Under the pieces are notes generated by a model, which ran no database searches, had not been told where the DNA came from, and was given only the letters and a program-made list of their open reading frames with translations. Shown piece by piece: positions 40,851 through 51,871 of a stretch of 64,000 nucleotides of DNA. A program made the translations under genes and the position numbers. Numbering within the stretch: the stretch's first letter is position 1; each line of letters opens with the position of its first letter. The DNA comes from Bigelowiella natans CCMP2755 (taxonomy: Eukaryota > Cercozoa > Chlorarachniophyceae): positions 1 to 64,000 of the forward strand of contig ADNK01000693.1 of assembly GCA_000320545.1 (NCBI GenBank), read 5' to 3'.

Positions 40851-42040
40851 AAATAGTAGTCATGAGTCCTCCTCCTATTCCTATTCTCCCTCCCTTCAGC
40901 ACTCTGAGCTGGTGACAATATCATAAAATGCTGCTACCACCACTACTACTACTGCTAGTGCTAATGCTGCTACCACTAGTAATACTCCTAATACTACTTC
41001 TACTACTACTCTATCGTCATTTTCCAGTGCTTGTATGAATGATAGGAGTAACCGCTTCACTTTAATGGGAACCTTAGTACATCATGATTATCAGGATTAA
41101 AGTCGTTATCATTGCTCTCACTCTCCGCCTCTTCCTCCTTCTCCTCCTCCTCCTCCTCCTCCTCCTCCTCCTCCTCATCATCATCATCACTATCATTAAG
41201 ATGGCAAATAAGAAAAAGGTAACAATAGTGGGCTGTAGTGGTATTTGTAATATTCGTAGTATAGTTGTAGTAGTACATGAACGTAAGATGCAAGCTTTTG
41301 AGAATCTCTCAAGAGATCTAAATTCATTTGCTGCTGCTGTTGCTGCTGCCTATACACGACGTTGGATCGGTGAAAGAGAGAATGAGAGAGTAGTACCAAG
41401 GTCAGTCGTCATCATTTGCTCACAAAACAGTTTTTGTACGTACGTCTGTTTGTACCTCGATTTCTTCCACAACATCATACTACTACTACTACTACTACTT
41501 GATAGACTTATTGTGGCTATAATTGGTATTCATGCATGTTCTTACATTTTTCTATCATCATAATCCTTCTCTTCCACTTCTTCTTCATTCAGCTTGTCAT
41601 TCTCTTTTAGAAATCCAGAACTTGTCGTAGTTGTCAAATCCCCAAAGTCGTCCATGAGCTGGTATCAGTCAATGACATTATTATTATTATTAATAATAAT
41701 AATAGATAGGGACAACAATCAAGTTGCATTGTGATCGATTCCTCTCAAAGGATGATGTCGTCGTACGTGGGCATGTTGTTTGCATCATCATCATTCGTCA
41801 TGTTCATCGTTGAAAATATTGTCAATACCTGCAACGCATCTTCCCAATTGTGATCCTGAATTAAGCTCTTCGATTCCACCTATTCATCAGTTTATTGTCA
41901 ATACTCTATAAGGAGTCAATCAATAATCAGTCATGCCGAAGAGAGAGATTACATGGATATAAATCATATCTCCTTTTATCATCTTCCACTTCAATCGTCA
42001 GCAAGTCATCTCATCGTATAGCACGAGAAGTTATATAGTG

Positions 42041-42073
<33 letters not shown>

Positions 42074-43196
42074 ATAGTAGTAATGGTAGCAAAGGTAGCA
42101 CTTACTTGCAGCACAAACCGATCTAAATTGGCAGGGTCTAGGGGTTCGTTGTAATATGATTCGTCGCTCGATGGATTTCCTACAACAATTAGTGAGTGAC
42201 TGAGTGACTGATTAATTTGAGAAGGAAGAGGAAGAAAAAGATGACCAGGCAAGTAAGTGGATAAATCATTAATTCCTCTTCTTCTTCTTCTTCTTATTAT
42301 TATTATCATTATTATTTACTACAACCCTGCTACCTGTCGCAATAGCGGTCAGAAGAGGAATGCTTTCTCCCTGAAACTTACGTTCATTCAATAACCTAAG
42401 GAGGATATTCAATGCCTCGCCTTTAACAACAACAATTTAGAAGAAGAACATCATCAGATAATTGAAGATATAAAGTGTTGTTGCAATCAATTGTACTACT
42501 ACTAATACTACAACTAGTACTCGGTGAAGGAAGGAAAATGTTGTTTTGTGCTTCTTCTTCTTTCTTATCACCAGGAGCACGACTGATATCGTCCAGAACG
42601 CACATGTCACAAGTCAAAATTCCACCGCGATTATTCATCTAACGTATTGGTGTCAGACATTTATTAGTGCATAGAAGGAGTAACATCAAATATTGACGAC
42701 TTAGAGTAAGTATAGCAGCTATTGAGTATCAATACATTATCTAACAAATACTAGTTGTAGCAATACTATTGAAGTAGCAACCTGCTTGATTATTTCTCCT
42801 CCAGTCTCATCGTGTGTTGATTTGACCAAAACCTTGCGATAGATAGTATACAACAAGATTCTTTATTACTCCTCGAAATCACGTTACATATTATTCACAA
42901 CACTCAAAAAGATTATTATTTTGTTGATCCACTTAGAAATAGACTACTACTACCGTGTCGCCAATTAGCTCAGAAAGACGTGTATCTCTATGGAATTGAT
43001 AGAAAAAAAAATCGCCTCCAAACAACGCAGCCGTCGTCTCTGAAATTGTGAAAAATATGATCATAAGCATAAAATCCAACTCTTTCGTTCGTTTAACAAA
43101 TGCACTGTGTTTTGCCTCCTCTTCTCTCTCGCTCATCAATAACTGCCACTCCTCCTTGCGACGAGTAACAGGCTAGGAGACATGGAGGCGGAGACA

Positions 43197-43232
<36 letters not shown>

Positions 43233-43925
43233 CACGGAAAAACATATCCGACAAAATTAACTTTTTTTCGTAAGCTACCTGCAAGCATTGTTTTGCCTGT
43301 TCCCGGAGGTCCTTCAACGTAGACATGCTCTCTCGCTAGCAATGCGAGTAACACCGCTTCCTTCACGACAGAATGCCCAACCACGCATTTGTTTAATGAT
43401 TTCTATGTGAATAACATGTACGAACGCCTTAGATTGCGCACAAACTACTCTATTTGCCAATCTTCATTAATCCGATTGACGACAAGAAGAAAGACAGAAA
43501 GGGACATTGTGCGGCTACCCAAGGAGAACGAAAATAACAATCAAAGGCAAAGTCTCATTTGCTAATCTCATTAAATCATAATCACAATTCTTGATCTTTA
43601 CCGTATAGTCGTTACGATAATGAACAACAATCACATTTGGAACCTCCTCGAGTTTCTTACATATTTCTTTTGATTGATTGACACCTTAACTTCTTTCAGC
43701 CCAGCGAATATTTCTTTCTCCTTTGACTTAAGCTTAAGAGTGAGTGTTGGCCGTTTCTGATTTTGTCTCCTGATGAGGAGGATGGATTTGTTGTAAAACA
43801 TTCCAGATAAGTCAGCTGAACATGACAGACTAATCTCCGAAGAAGGGCCTCGCTCTCTCCCTATTTCCCCAAAATCAAATATTTTAATTTCGAATAATGA
43901 AGCAGCGTAGTTCAATGACACTAAT
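33798..43925 (-). CDS. MoxR-type AAA+ ATPase with C-terminal VWA domain
   Basis: Many short exons on the minus strand. MoxR part: an exon ending in VEGPPGTGKTMLA (Walker A, plus 43288-43315) preceded by VGHSVVKEAVLLALLAREH; FYQFHRDTRLSELIGD (about 42955-43015); GGILTCDMCVLDDISRAPGD (Walker B, 42570-42630); ALNILLRLLNERKFQGES (about 42360-42415); NEPLDPANLDRFVLQ (42105-42150); and the lid ALLNGRMHVTPEDLK (40285-40335). A long linker of acidic exons follows (for example 37755-37930 and 37970-38060). VWA part: DISGSMNGIKAQWASE (36065-36097, MIDAS D-x-S-x-S), KGQFFSRDHD (about 35290), DGYTNYQDPLKDALMEF (34855-34910) and TDGLPNQG. The last joins are phase-consistent: exons ending 34500, 34213-34257, 34000-34084, 33798-33846 (TAG). 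MoxR/VWA pairs in bacteria act as chaperone-like machines for enzyme activation; that role here is inference. The 5' end is not fixed. Confidence 0.82.
35172..35243. repeat. (CA)n-(GA)n-G run in a VWA-region intron
   Basis: A compound microsatellite: CA dinucleotides, then GA dinucleotides, then a G-run. On the transcribed strand this is a pyrimidine tract. Confidence 0.85.
38779..38821. repeat. (TA)n in a MoxR/VWA intron
   Basis: About 40 bp of TA dinucleotides between candidate linker exons of the MoxR/VWA gene. A (GT)n tract of similar size is at about 39219-39250 and a (CTT)n tract at 40230-40267 in the same gene. Confidence 0.85.
40805..40860. repeat. (AGT)n in a MoxR/VWA intron
   Basis: A trinucleotide tract just outside a short exon (about 40752-40785). 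Similar AGT tracts occur at 42041-42075 and a (CTC)n tract at about 41140-41175, all within this gene. Confidence 0.8.
43196..43230. repeat. (CA)n just downstream of the Walker A exon
   Basis: About 32 bp of CA dinucleotides in the intron that follows the Walker A exon of the MoxR ATPase (minus strand). Confidence 0.85.
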
Positions 43926-46493
43926 GCTGCATATTGTCTAACTAACTACAACATCTCATCATCATCATATTCTCATTGTGTCATCACCATCATCATCATA
44001 CATGTTGCTGCCCAATGAATGTGAGTAACCAACTGTCAACGTAGTGCAATATCGTAGTACCTCTTCGAGTGATTTCTGATCAGTATTAAATGTGGTGATG
44101 GTGATGGCACTCGGGAATAGCGCCGCAACCCTGAATTTGTTGCATGTATATTTAGCAAGCCAAGTTGAAACACTGCACCAAATGATGAACAACAACACTA
44201 CTCACATGGCAACCGATGAACAGCCAGCATTATCCTTCTCCTATTACGCAATAAACAAACACAAATGCAATAATGGCCGAGGTACAAGAAGAACAATAGA
44301 TGTTTACTGCAAAACATCCGCATATTGAGTCGTGTGGTGGAGTATATTAGTCGCTGGGACATTATGTGGTAAATAAACGATTCGGATGATGACACCAAAG
44401 TTTCCCCCCTCAAAACCTAATCTCCACAAAGCATGAACATGTCACCTTTAAAGCACTTGATATGATCGATGCAACAGACGAATCAGAGTTGCTGCCCTCC
44501 TATCGTTATTCCGAAGCAGAGCAGTAGAAGCAAAACAGTTATGTGTTGGATGGATGGACTCGGCAGCAGGGTGGTAGATAGGTAGCTACCACTTACTTAC
44601 TAGCTGGTGTTTTGGTCAGTGTTGTCTGTCTGGTGCTCTCAATATCTCCTCCTCCTCCTCCTCCTCTGATGACGATGATGATGATCAGGGCACGTCGACG
44701 TATGTACGAGATGTCTCGGAGATGACGGTATTATTAATGGTTATTGATGAATGAAGAAACGCCCTACATTTTCTAATAAATATAACATATTTTTGGCATT
44801 ATGACTAATATTTCGGTTGTTGCTACTGCACGTGTAGATCTACATCTTAATGATCTACATGAACACAGAATGGCGCTCGAATGCGGCTACAAGAGCGTGC
44901 TTCACATGCCCCTCCCGGAGATCGGGGTTCGTTCACAGGGATGGTACAAAGTTCGAAGTGGCAGGCCGATTTTGAATAATGTGTAAACTCGGACATTGAA
45001 ACCTGCATCATGGAGGCTAAGCTTTTCGTTGACACTTGGTTCTGCGCGTCATGTCGGAAGAGACGTCTCACTTCTGTACTACAGATGTTGAGCGCTTGCT
45101 GAAAGAATCGACCGAGATAATCTTACAACATCCACAGAAAGAGGAATATTTTAAAATTTTGCCGAAGGTCTCTGGACGAGCAAATCAAAAGCTCCAAAAA
45201 GAAAGAAGGCACCGTGCAAGAAAAGGTCCAGGAAAGAACTGTTCACATTAGCAAAGATTGTCGGTTTCAGGTTGAGACTTTCGTCAAAAGTCATGGGTAG
45301 GGGTGCTGAAGTCATTGTCCATTGCTTTTCTTCAGATATTCCTCAAACTCTCGGGGGGCAGTGAACCCTCAGCTTGTTTCTTCAATCTGTTCCTGAGATT
45401 CTAGCGAATTGCGCGTGAGTCCAGACGATGGTGATGCGATGCAGAGAAAGAGCTACACCGACATCCATCGACATCGCCGTGCCCACAGTCTGCGTGGATG
45501 CCGTTGGCATGATCGAAGGGCTGATGCTTTCTGTCCTTCCCCGGGAAAAGCGCAGAACCACAATGTGCTTGCATGTCAAGGCATCACACAAGCGCCATGC
45601 TCGTTGGACACGCATGCAGCATGCTGATGACTAGTGAGCCGAAAATCTGAGCAGCAAAGCGGCTTCGCAATGGATGCTGCTGTGCACGTTGCACGTGTGG
45701 GCAAACAAAAACAAACAAATGATGGAGCTTGGGCACAGCGGCGACCTTCTTTTGCGTGGCGCAGCTGGAGTTTTGCATGCGATTTCACATTGCAAGGCGT
45801 CACGCGTGTGAGCAGTGTTCGGCGAGCAATTGCGCAATGTCCACCTTCAATCAACAATGCAGACGAATTGACAAGTTTGATTTTGAAGATTCAACCTGCA
45901 CCATCACTTTCTTCAAACAATCTAGCAATGAACGTGTCTGTCATGGCGTGTTCGGTGCAGTGCAATCAACAACGTTTCCACCACGAGGAAACATTGTGAC
46001 CGATGTCATTGCTATTCCAAAATTGTTCAAAGCCAATCCACTTGCTAGCTTGATGAATCTGTGCAAATTTTTCCGTTTCATTCAGAATCATCAATGGACA
46101 CTGCAGCCTTTGCGACACCACTAGACCATGCTAGCATGCACAAGAATGAACAGCTTTTGGTGATTTTCATTTGCTCATGACACAATGTACTTAGCAGAGG
46201 CAAGATCTCGAAGATGAAGATCACATGGTTTGGCGCATGGCACAGTGGACGCATCGTACATGTCTAGGTGTTACGCAATTGCGTACAGCAATTTCATCAT
46301 GTGACATGTACATGTGTCTTTAATTTATCAAAAAGCCCAGTGTCCAAGCAATTCAGAATCATTCAGAGCTTAGCTACATTCATGAAGCAGGATCAACCTT
46401 GGATTTTTTAGTACAACAATACTCAATCTTCTGATCGCACCAGCACGTTCATAATATTCTCATACCTTCAAAAATACTAAGCACATATCTTTC
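43926..46493. other. unassigned stretch between MoxR/VWA and cytochrome b561
   Basis: The left part (to about 44.4 kb) probably holds 5' exons or the promoter of the MoxR/VWA gene: an in-frame patch ending SLEEV at a GT donor near 44055 is one candidate. From 44.8 to 46.4 kb the DNA is different: almost no simple repeats, more even base use, and overlapping open frames on both strands (for example plus 45729-46124 and minus 45576-45857) with no family I recognise. A decayed mobile element is possible but unsupported. Confidence 0.4.
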
Positions 46494-46905
46494 TTATATT
46501 TTCTGGGTACGATAGGTTGTTCCGAAGGGGAGAGAGTAAGGACTTGTCTTCACCCATAAACCATCGAATATCATTAGCTTTGCTTTCGTTCCTTTAGATT
46601 TATCCGATTTCGCAATGCTAACAAGATATGCAACTTGATCAGGGATCTCATATTTGAACCCCCAGCTTGACCCCACATCGTGAGGTGCTTAAGTTTATGA
46701 TAAAACATTTGAAAATAATGACTCCAGTGGTACCACCTATTGCTGCTGAGAGTGAAAGTCCCCATGCCATAAGCACAACAATCGCTGCACTGGTGATCTT
46801 GTACTCCGAACCTTTCCTAGTGATAGTCATAGGATGCTTTGGAAAAATTATAAATTTTCTTGATGACACAGAATAAGGAGTGATCTGCACACACACTAAC
46901 GCACA

Positions 46906-46979
<74 letters not shown>

Positions 46980-47102
46980 TGATCATTCGCAATACTTTGG
47001 ACCAGTGTTGTTGAAAGTAACTTTCTCCTGTTGTGCAAACACAGCCGTCATCACTTACAAATGTTGAAGAGATGTGGATTAGTGAGACAATATATTTGAA
47101 AA

Positions 47103-47139
<37 letters not shown>

Positions 47140-48780
47140 CATAATATATAGTAAATATTCGATACGATTTATTGTGTTTTGTGAATTTTTACTATCAATT
47201 CTAAAGCTCGTAATCGTGTGGTATTTAGGGTCGCCTCAGGCTTTCATCTAAGCTAGGCTAAAAGTAATCTTAATCTCGATATTTTCTTCTCTCACCAAAA
47301 TGCCCATGGCTATCGTAGTGAAGGCGAAAGCAAGCGTCGCAATCCCCAAGAAACGGTGCAAAAGCAGAAGAAGTTTGCGGCCTATAGAAGATGCATGAGT
47401 ATAAATGGGTCAGTGGGATACTTCTCGTAATATTTAAACATACTCTGATGAGAGATATAGCTTTCGGGCATCAAAAATGCTAGGCCTCCAAGGTACTCAA
47501 TTCCGTAGAGAGCAATAGTAGCTATTCCAAACCTATCGTGGAAGCAAAGACGAATAAAGATAACAGAATTTATTAAAGAACACATTATGCTGCTTTTCAA
47601 AACTACATAAATTATTACCAGCTATGAGACGAGTACATGTTTACAATGTCATTCTCGTTATGGAACTTGAACACTGCATACAAACCAACCTGATGCGTGT
47701 TATATAAGCATATTCATGATGTCATACAGTTGGCTCTATGTGGGAGAAAGACGATTTAACACTCACCGAAGCAATTCAAATAAGGTGCAGTTACATACTA
47801 TCGCCATCATGCGTCACTATGCAGCACAATCCATAATTTTTGCTCGTTAGCAGAACTGATAGCTGACTCACCGCTGAAAATATCCATGCAGACGTGTGCC
47901 AGAAAAGATGCAGCATTTTATTCACAAGTTTTGGTAGTGGCAAAGCATATGAAAGAACAGCTTGGGTCGCGCAAAAACTAATCGATTTACAATTATCATC
48001 AATAATTTGGTTGAGAAATGGTAATGATTTTGATGCTACTGACGGTGCTGATGATGACAATGATGATGAAAACGAACAGTGATGCCCATGGAAACAAGGG
48101 ATAAGAAAATAGATGGCATGAAGTCGCTAAACACAATCTCCGCTTATGTCCATTCTTAAACGCGCAGTAGCATGATTATTTTCAACGGTGGAAGCTTATT
48201 ATTTGCAGCACCAAAATCCAGTTGTCATAAGCACTGGATGCCAGTTAAAAACCTGATAGTTGAAGAAGAGAAAGAATGACACAAACAGTTAAAAACCTGA
48301 TAGTTGAAGGAAAGACAGAATGGCACAAACACATTGCACGGCTTTAACACACACATGCTAGAAAGATATTAACGATAGATATTAAGGTCAACCTTAGGTG
48401 ATTTATTCTCCCAGTTAAACCCTTGTTTTTGGGAGTCTTCTGCGTTGTAGCTCATCATCCATGCGAATATTAGTACCACGAGCAGTGTTGCGGTAACATG
48501 TGCGACGAGCAAAGACGGAAAGTACATATTCCCAAAATCACCCTAACATTTATTGCCATTTTTGTCGATATTAATGGAATAGCCGACGAGATAGAAAGAA
48601 ACCGTTGGTGAGGCACCTTTGCATCTGATAGCTTCTGCTCTTCGTCCGTAAGCAATCTACAAAATCCAGTTAAAATATTGAAGGTTGTTCCGAAATGTTA
48701 CACTTCATGAACGGATGATACGCATACCCCTTCTGCTCTTCTACATCTTGAGCGCACTCATCATGCCCAGACTCTAACAT
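46494..48780 (-). CDS. cytochrome b561 family transmembrane protein
   Basis: Eleven exons: 48728-48780, 48617-48656, 48393-48542, 48212-48252, 47872-47977, 47619-47689, 47444-47532, 47296-47381, 46996-47027, 46734-46816, 46494-46687. They sum to 945 nt, 314 residues, with every phase matching. Cytochrome b561 proteins pass electrons, usually from ascorbate, across membranes using two hemes. The haem-ligand histidine contexts are all present: FNWHPVLM, KMLHLFWH, VFKFHNEN, YSSHSW and LLLHRFLG. Six hydrophobic spans can be traced, the last being IVVLMAWGLSLSAAIG. The acidic N-terminus and a 65-residue C-terminal tail (from SSWGFKYEIPDQ) are outside the family core. ATG at 48780 gives the first exon. 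Divergent from the PPR gene, 423 bp away. Confidence 0.92.
46905..46976. repeat. (CA)n-(TA)n in a b561 intron
   Basis: A compound dinucleotide tract between exons 46996-47027 and 46734-46816. Another (TA)n lies at about 47105-47133 in the preceding intron. Confidence 0.9.
48242..48329 (-). repeat. 44-bp tandem duplication spanning a splice acceptor
   Basis: Two copies (48242-48285 and 48286-48329), differing at a few bases. Each contains CTATCAG followed by GTTTTTAAC on the minus strand: the acceptor and first nine exon bases of b561 exon 48212-48252. The downstream copy (48252 edge) is the one in frame with the FNWHP exon. Confidence 0.85.
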
Positions 48781-49203
48781 TTTTCTGTGTCGAAATCTGG
48801 GACAGTGGAGATGCAAGTACACATGTGCTGGAGCCTAACAACGATTTCGCCCCTCTCTCCACTCCTTCCTTTTTCTTCTTCTTCTTCTTCTTCTGTTTGC
48901 GACTTAAAATATTTTCTTGTCGTACATCATAGTTACCACCTATTTTATCATTTTCCAGACCTGGACTACCTTCTTAATACTACAAAAAGTATTTTTTCCT
49001 AGTTTCCTACAATTTAATTTATCTTACAAATGTGATCTTCTACATTTTTTCACGACTTAGAAATTTGGTGTAACGAGTGTTGTGTCTCAACTGGTAGATG
49101 TTTTTGGTTGGCAGATTGTTGTTGTTGTTTGTTGCTGTTAGTTAGTTAGTTCCTGTTGTTGTTGCGACTTGAGAATGACCAATACTAAGATACTACTAGC
49201 TAA
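48781..49203. promoter_or_regulatory. short divergent promoter region, b561 / PPR
   Basis: 423 bp between two start codons pointing outwards, so it must contain both promoters and 5' UTRs. It contains a (TTC)n tract near 48871-48893 and T-rich blocks. No specific TATA-like element can be assigned with confidence. Confidence 0.5.
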
Positions 49204-49204
49204 A

Positions 49205-49235
<31 letters not shown>

Positions 49236-50728
49236 ATTGTTGCCGGCCACAGCTCCTCAGCAATGGCGATCATTTTTTTCATCTGAGCAGATACCTTCCC
49301 CTCCTCAATTTTCAGTCCCTCGGAAACATTATGACCCCATGCCAAAGCAATATTGGCCCAATGCTGTTCTATGCCGATTGCAAATTGGAACTCTCTTTCT
49401 CTTCGTCTTCTCCATCGGCACTTTTTCACAGAAGCCAGGTCTAAATTTCCCCCACCGTCATTCACGCCTCCCTGATTGAATGTGTTGCAGCTCGAAGGAG
49501 ATATGTTCTGAGCTGTACCCGATTCGAGATATTGAAGAAATATGATACAGATGGTCCACCTAAGGGGACGCCAGCAGCATTTGAAGCAGTATTGTTCCCG
49601 AAGGAAAGCAACTTAAACGAGATTAAAAACCATACCCGAAACAATTTTTCTCTCCTTCAGAAATGCATGAAAACACGCATCCGTGGTGGCTCAAGTATCT
49701 GTCAAAGTTTCCAATCTAGACAAAGCCTTAATATCAGCAAATTTGCTGCAAAAAAGGAACTCCATCGGTGTGAAGAAGAGATAAGGAGATTACGTTCGCT
49801 TGGCGTGCAGCCAACTACAAAGGCGTTCTCCGATACAATTGTTGCATTCATAGAAGATGGCCGTACATCTCGGGCTGAACATTGGTACAGTGAAATGTCT
49901 ATGGAAGGCTTAGATCTCCCTGTGAGTGTCTTTGCTCACATCCTTGAAATTTTAGCAAAAAATCCAACAAAAGATCTTGAAGCTACTGAAAGGTGGGTGT
50001 ACCGAACAGTGAGGAGGAATTACAGCTTCGAACCTGGCATTTTAGTATCTTTGAGCAATGCACGAATGAAATTAGGAAGCTTTCGTCAAGCTGAGACTTT
50101 TCTATCAATGGCCATTGATCGCAACAGCAACGTCACTGCAAAGCATATCAACGATCTTGTTATCTCTTGTGCTAGGGGTGGCAGTTTCGCAAGAGTGGAA
50201 AAATGGAGGAATAAATTACGAGAAGAATATATGACGGATCTTAAACCAATGTCTTTTCTAATAATCATCTGGGCTGCTGCCGAAAAGGAGGTGAAAGAAG
50301 ACAAAATAATGGCATGGATGCGGATTCTCTTCGAAACATACAGTAACCACCCAGATCTTGATAGCGAGCAAGGCCGTGAAACCATCCAAATTGTCGCGAA
50401 AAGACTAGGGGATATAGGGAAATGGCAAGAAGCCCGAACACTTCTGTACAACGCGGTAGAGGCTGGGATAACTCCAAATGCTGATGCTTGTAGCTATGTT
50501 GTCAGGGCTCTTGTGGATGCTGAGGAAATTGACCTGGCGGATGAACTCCTCGAAAGAATGATTGAAGCTAGGATGCTTCCAAATACAATTGCGTTCACCT
50601 CATATATCAATCACTGTGTACGAAGCAATTCCACTCAAAAAGCGGAGCATTGGTTGCAGCGTTGTGGTGCTATGAACGCGAAATGGGCAGAAATCTTTCG
50701 ACGGGTCCCGACGGAGCACTTAGGATAA
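49204..50728 (+). CDS. pentatricopeptide-repeat protein with poly-Leu leader
   Basis: Two exons, 49204-49438 and 49491-50728 (1473 nt, 490 residues, phase 1 join). Exon 1 starts ATG then about a dozen Leu/TTG codons, followed by PATAPQQW, which looks like a signal or targeting peptide. Exon 2 carries helical PPR motifs: TTKAFSDTIVAFIEDGRTSRAEHWYS-type repeats, WQEARTLLYNAVEAG, LADELLERMIEARMLPN and ITPNADACSYVVRAL. PPR proteins bind organellar RNA one base per repeat, and most act in mitochondria or plastids. About seven degenerate repeats can be traced. The exon 1 assignment depends on one splice join; without it the frame opens only inside exon 2, with no early ATG. Confidence 0.82.
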
Positions 50729-51871
50729 TTCGAAGTAATATTCGCTTACTTACAGACTAATGATAAATATAAGGCAGGAGAAACGACAAAGGTATGAAGT
50801 TGATATTAGTTTATCTGCTTCGAGTGTTGTGTGACTACTGAGTTCCCAGGTATATGTTGATACGGCAACACATGAACATCATTACACGTGCTGTGGGGTG
50901 CGTATTTAGATTGGTGTAGGACAAGGTATGATATAGAGTATGTATCATCGATCACAGATGTACGAAATAATGCCGGGATGTTTGTGGGCTAGCCATAGTT
51001 ATCATCATGTTATTGTCAATATGTTTCTATTACTAACAGTCGATGCTTGCTTGCTAGCTAAAATACTTGCCAAATGCTATGATATTAGTCTCCCAAATAA
51101 ACCAGGGTATTATAATACGACGGTGTAGTGCTGGCGCCTGTAAATATATAGAGCAGCATAATACCACGCGGCGCATAAACAACTTTGCTTACATGAGCGG
51201 CGTATCGGAGTCGTACGATAATGCTGCTACGCACACATGTCGTTATGCGTATCTGCATTTATCCACATTTTAGCCATAGTCGAGACGTAGGCTTTATTAT
51301 TTGCGAGTGAACGAGCGAAATGAGTAAACCTTATAAGAAACATAACTATGTAGCTGTGTATTATGTACGCATGGACAGCAGTGCACGAAAGAAGCATACT
51401 GCTTAGTACATAGCCTCAGCGCGCAAAGCACGACGTACATGATAGACCAAATTGCAATGCTTTATTTCTCATCATGCATGCAATATGTGACAAAGGAAAC
51501 ATATATATATAAACAAACAGATACAACTTAAGCGCTGTATCGTAGCCGCTGGATTGCACAGCTACATTAAGATGACAATTAATTGAAAAAATTTAAACAT
51601 TTCATTACATCCGTCTTATAGCCTCAGCGCACAAGACTAGCAGAGATTACTTCATATAGTAAACGACGACACAGCAATGCTTGCGCTGTGTGCATGCACG
51701 CTGATGTAGTTCATGTACATGTCATATATAATACGCGCGCACAATCTATCTTCGTCAAATGATAGATCTGCACAGCATCACAATAAGGTACGTTTCCAGA
51801 TGTTTTAGCTTTCGCCTTGTGTTCGCAATGAAATTGCGTAATGATTTTAGTAAAACGGATTGGCTTCAGCC
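50729..51871. other. convergent spacer with palindromic words
   Basis: 1.1 kb between the PPR gene (+) and the phosphatase-like gene (-). Holds many CATGCA, GCGC and TAGCTA words (for example about 51049-51063 and 51470-51485) and little simple repeat. Open frames at 50940-51128 and 51067-51273 show no family signal and were not called. Confidence 0.5.

Noticed and set aside
41084-41563. 159-codon plus-strand frame with poly-Leu
   Set aside because: Runs through (CTC)n and (CTA)n tracts in MoxR/VWA introns; no coding signature.
44930-44950. GGGGTTCGTTCA considered as a tRNA T-loop
   Set aside because: No matching acceptor stem, D-loop or anticodon stem could be folded around it.
49196-49465. 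Minus-strand frame (about 89 codons) opposite PPR exon 1
   Set aside because: It has some protein-like character, but the plus-strand frame joins in phase to the PPR exon and starts with ATG, so the plus strand was preferred.
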